NCBI GenBank assembly: GCA_964469455.1
Contig: CAYXZX010000116.1
Coordinates: 1 to 8,852, forward strand
DNA: 8,852 nucleotides
From: Fen-999 sp964469455
GTDB lineage: Bacteria; Pseudomonadota; Gammaproteobacteria; Burkholderiales; Rhodocyclaceae
Direction of reading: 5' to 3'
The position numbers and the translations under genes were made by a program. The notes under the pieces were generated by a model. The model was not told the DNA's origin. It saw only the letters and a list, made by a program, of their open reading frames with translations, and ran no database searches. Shown piece after piece: positions 6,990 through 8,852 of the stretch (position 1 is its first letter; every line of letters starts with the position of its first letter).

Positions 6990-8852
6990 TTAACCCGCGA
7001 AGAAGGCTTCGACGTCGGCGATCTCGCGGGTGCGCCGCATCGGCGGCAAGCTCTGCCAGATGCGCCGCCCGTAGGGCTTGCCGGTCAGCCGCGGGTCGCA
7101 GACCATGAGCACGCCTCGGTCCGTCTCATCGCGAATCAGCCGGCCGGCGCCCTGCTTCATGCTGATCACGGCGCGCGGCAGCTGGTATTCGAAGAAGGCA
7201 TTGCGTCCCTGACGCTTGAGGTGGTCGATGCGTGCCGAAAGCACCGGATCGTCCGGGGGCGCAAACGGCAGTTTGTCGATCACCACCAGCGAGAGCGCTT
7301 CGCCACGAACGTCCACGCCTTCCCAGAAGCTCTGGCTGGCAACCAGGACGGCATTGCCGAGGAAGCGGAAGCGCTCCAGCAGTTCGGTCTTCGAGCCCTC
7401 GCCCTGCAGCAGCAGAGGAAGTGCCAATCCTTCCCGCTCCAGCCTTTCCTTGAGCAGTTCATGAATGCGGCGCATCGCCCGCAGCGAGGTGCAAAGCAAA
7501 AAAGCGCGGCCGCCTGAAGCCTTGACCGCCGGCCAGGCCGCTTCCAGCACCGCCTCGTGATAGAAAGGGCTGTTTGGATCGGGCATCCGTTCCGGCGCAT
7601 AGAGCAGCGCGCAATTGCCGTAGTCGAAGGGCGAGCCCCAGCAGCCGGACTCCGCCTCGTGCAACCCCAGTTCCGCCTTGTAATGGCCGAAGTCCTGGCC
7701 GACAGCGAGCGTCGCCGAGGTGAAGATCCAGGCGCGCGGATGGCCCTCCATCTGCCGCTGGAATAGCTTGCCGACTGACAATGGCGTCAGGTTCAGTGTC
7801 ACGGCATAGTTGCCGACATCGGCCCAGCGGATGAAACTGCTGTCGTCGTTCTCATTCTCGTTATCGGGCTTCGGCGGTGCCTGCCAGCGCTGGAGCCGCA
7901 GTGACAGTTCGTGCGCTCTCGACCGGCAATTGCCCAGCCCTTCCGACCGATCGGCCTGCGACTCCAGATGTTCCATGAAAGCGGCCAGTTCGTGCTGGAG
8001 CGCCGCCAGCGCCTCGACAGCCTCCGGATGGTCACGCCACTGGGCTTCCGAGAGCCGCATGCCCTCGCGATGAAAGGCCAGCCGGAAGTCCTTGGTGCTT
8101 TTCTCCAACGTCCGGCAGGCTTCCTGCAGTGGCGCAAAGTCCTTGGCGGATGCGATGGCCTCCAGCCGCGTATCCCGCGCCAGTTCGAGCACCTGTCCGG
8201 TACTTACCGCTTCGCCGAAGAACAGGCCGGCAACATCGGGCAGCTGGTGCGCCTCGTCGAAGATCACGGTGTTGCAGGCCGGCAACAGTTCGCCCAGACC
8301 ATCGTCGCGCAGCATGACATCAGCGAAGAACAGGTGATGATTGACGACCACCAGGTCCGCGGTCATGGCCTCGCGCCGCGCGGCAGTGACGAAACACTGC
8401 TTGTAATGCGGGCAGTCCTGGCCCAAACAGTTGTCGCGCGTCGAGGTCGCCTGCCCCCAGGCACCGGAATCCTCGGGCACGGCAGCAAGCTCGGCCTTGT
8501 CGCCGGTGCGCGTGGTCTTGGCGAAGCGAGCGATGGTCCGAATGTGGCCAGCTTCCTCGCGGTTGAGAAACCGCCCTTCGGTCTGAGCCCGTTCCAGGTG
8601 ATACGGGCAGACGTAGTTGCCGCGCCCCTTGAGCAGGGCGATGGTGGCCGGCACGCCGAGCGCATCGCGCACCGTCGGCAGGTCGCGGTTGAACAGCTGG
8701 TCCTGCAGGGTCTTGGTGCCGGTGGAAATGATGACCTTGCCGCCCGAGAGCAGCGCCGGCACGAGGTAGGCAACGGTCTTGCCCGTGCCCGTGCCTGCCT
8801 CGGCCACCAGTGCGCGATTGGCAGCGATCGCCGCAGCGATGCGCTCGGCCAT
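6990..8852 (-). CDS. yoaA: YoaA/DinG-family ATP-dependent DNA helicase with Fe-S cluster (5' end outside window)
   Basis: A superfamily 2, XPD-like 5'-3' DNA helicase. In E. coli, YoaA acts in DNA damage tolerance with the clamp-loader subunit HolC. In the visible 620 residues, Walker A is AGTGTGKT (19-26) and ALLKGRGNYVC (72-82) contributes the first cluster cysteine. NCLGQDCPHYKQC supplies three more, so Cys82, 142, 147 and 153 are the likely 4Fe-4S ligands. VVNHHLFFAD precedes the DEAH box (199-202). The second motor domain has FTSATL (377-382), GSPFDY (406-411), SFWEGVDVRG (508-517) and QGAGRLIRD (567-575). DNCLGxDCP and the ending match YoaA better than DinG. The Met encoded at the right edge aligns with an internal Met of YoaA, so about 25 N-terminal residues, including the Q-motif region, are probably missing. 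It seems to be upstream in the minus-strand operon; the operon promoter lies outside the window. Confidence 0.92.
   Translation of the reverse strand: MAERIAAAIAANRALVAEAGTGTGKTVAYLVPALLSGGKVIISTGTKTLQDQLFNRDLPTVRDALGVPATIALLKGRGNYVCPYHLERAQTEGRFLNREEAGHIRTIARFAKTTRTGDKAELAAVPEDSGAWGQATSTRDNCLGQDCPHYKQCFVTAARREAMTADLVVVNHHLFFADVMLRDDGLGELLPACNTVIFDEAHQLPDVAGLFFGEAVSTGQVLELARDTRLEAIASAKDFAPLQEACRTLEKSTKDFRLAFHREGMRLSEAQWRDHPEAVEALAALQHELAAFMEHLESQADRSEGLGNCRSRAHELSLRLQRWQAPPKPDNENENDDSSFIRWADVGNYAVTLNLTPLSVGKLFQRQMEGHPRAWIFTSATLAVGQDFGHYKAELGLHEAESGCWGSPFDYGNCALLYAPERMPDPNSPFYHEAVLEAAWPAVKASGGRAFLLCTSLRAMRRIHELLKERLEREGLALPLLLQGEGSKTELLERFRFLGNAVLVASQSFWEGVDVRGEALSLVVIDKLPFAPPDDPVLSARIDHLKRQGRNAFFEYQLPRAVISMKQGAGRLIRDETDRGVLMVCDPRLTGKPYGRRIWQSLPPMRRTREIADVEAFFAG

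Noticed and set aside
6843..7517. 224-codon plus-strand open frame
   Set aside because: It is antisense to the end of the helicase and the start of the ATP-grasp gene, with no motif or ribosome binding site. Both minus-strand genes are well supported.

Overview
The window reads as chromosomal DNA from a GC-rich betaproteobacterium. The basis is uniformly high GC, a ClpB and a YoaA-type helicase that align closely with what I recall of the proteobacterial proteins, and a Phasin_2-type phasin, which points to a polyhydroxyalkanoate (PHA)-storing lineage. A Rhodocyclales or Azoarcus-like origin is plausible, but that is an inference from protein character only. Coding density is very high. There is no tRNA, rRNA, CRISPR array, insertion sequence or obvious compositional island.

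Left part (1-3427). The 5' two fifths of clpB (minus strand, running off the left edge) is divergently arranged with a 522-residue acyl-CoA:acetate/propionate CoA-transferase of the YdiF/Pct type. They are separated by only 81 bp. That gap carries a strong match to a sigma-32 heat-shock promoter for clpB, and possibly a -10 element placed so close to the CoA-transferase ATG that its mRNA could be leaderless. A phasin gene follows on the plus strand. CoA-transferase and phasin together suggest handling of short-chain acyl-CoA and PHA storage.

Right part (3418-8852). Six genes on the minus strand are packed end to end and read as one operon, in transcription order: YoaA/DinG-type Fe-S helicase (N-terminus outside the window), an uncharacterised protein with glutathionylspermidine-synthase-like (circularly permuted) ATP-grasp motifs, mobB, moeA, moaD and moaE. 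Junctions are a 10-nt gap, an ATGA overlap, a 2-nt gap (or GTGA overlap), an ATGA overlap and a 1-nt gap. The operon ends in a hairpin plus T-tract that overlaps the 3' end of the phasin gene. MoaD and MoaE form molybdopterin synthase, MoeA inserts molybdate, and MobB is the GTP-binding partner in guanine-dinucleotide attachment. The segment therefore covers late molybdenum-cofactor steps; moaA, moaC, mogA and mobA are not present here.

I found no clear new defence or mobile system. The best candidate for something undescribed is the ATP-grasp-like protein coupled to mobB.
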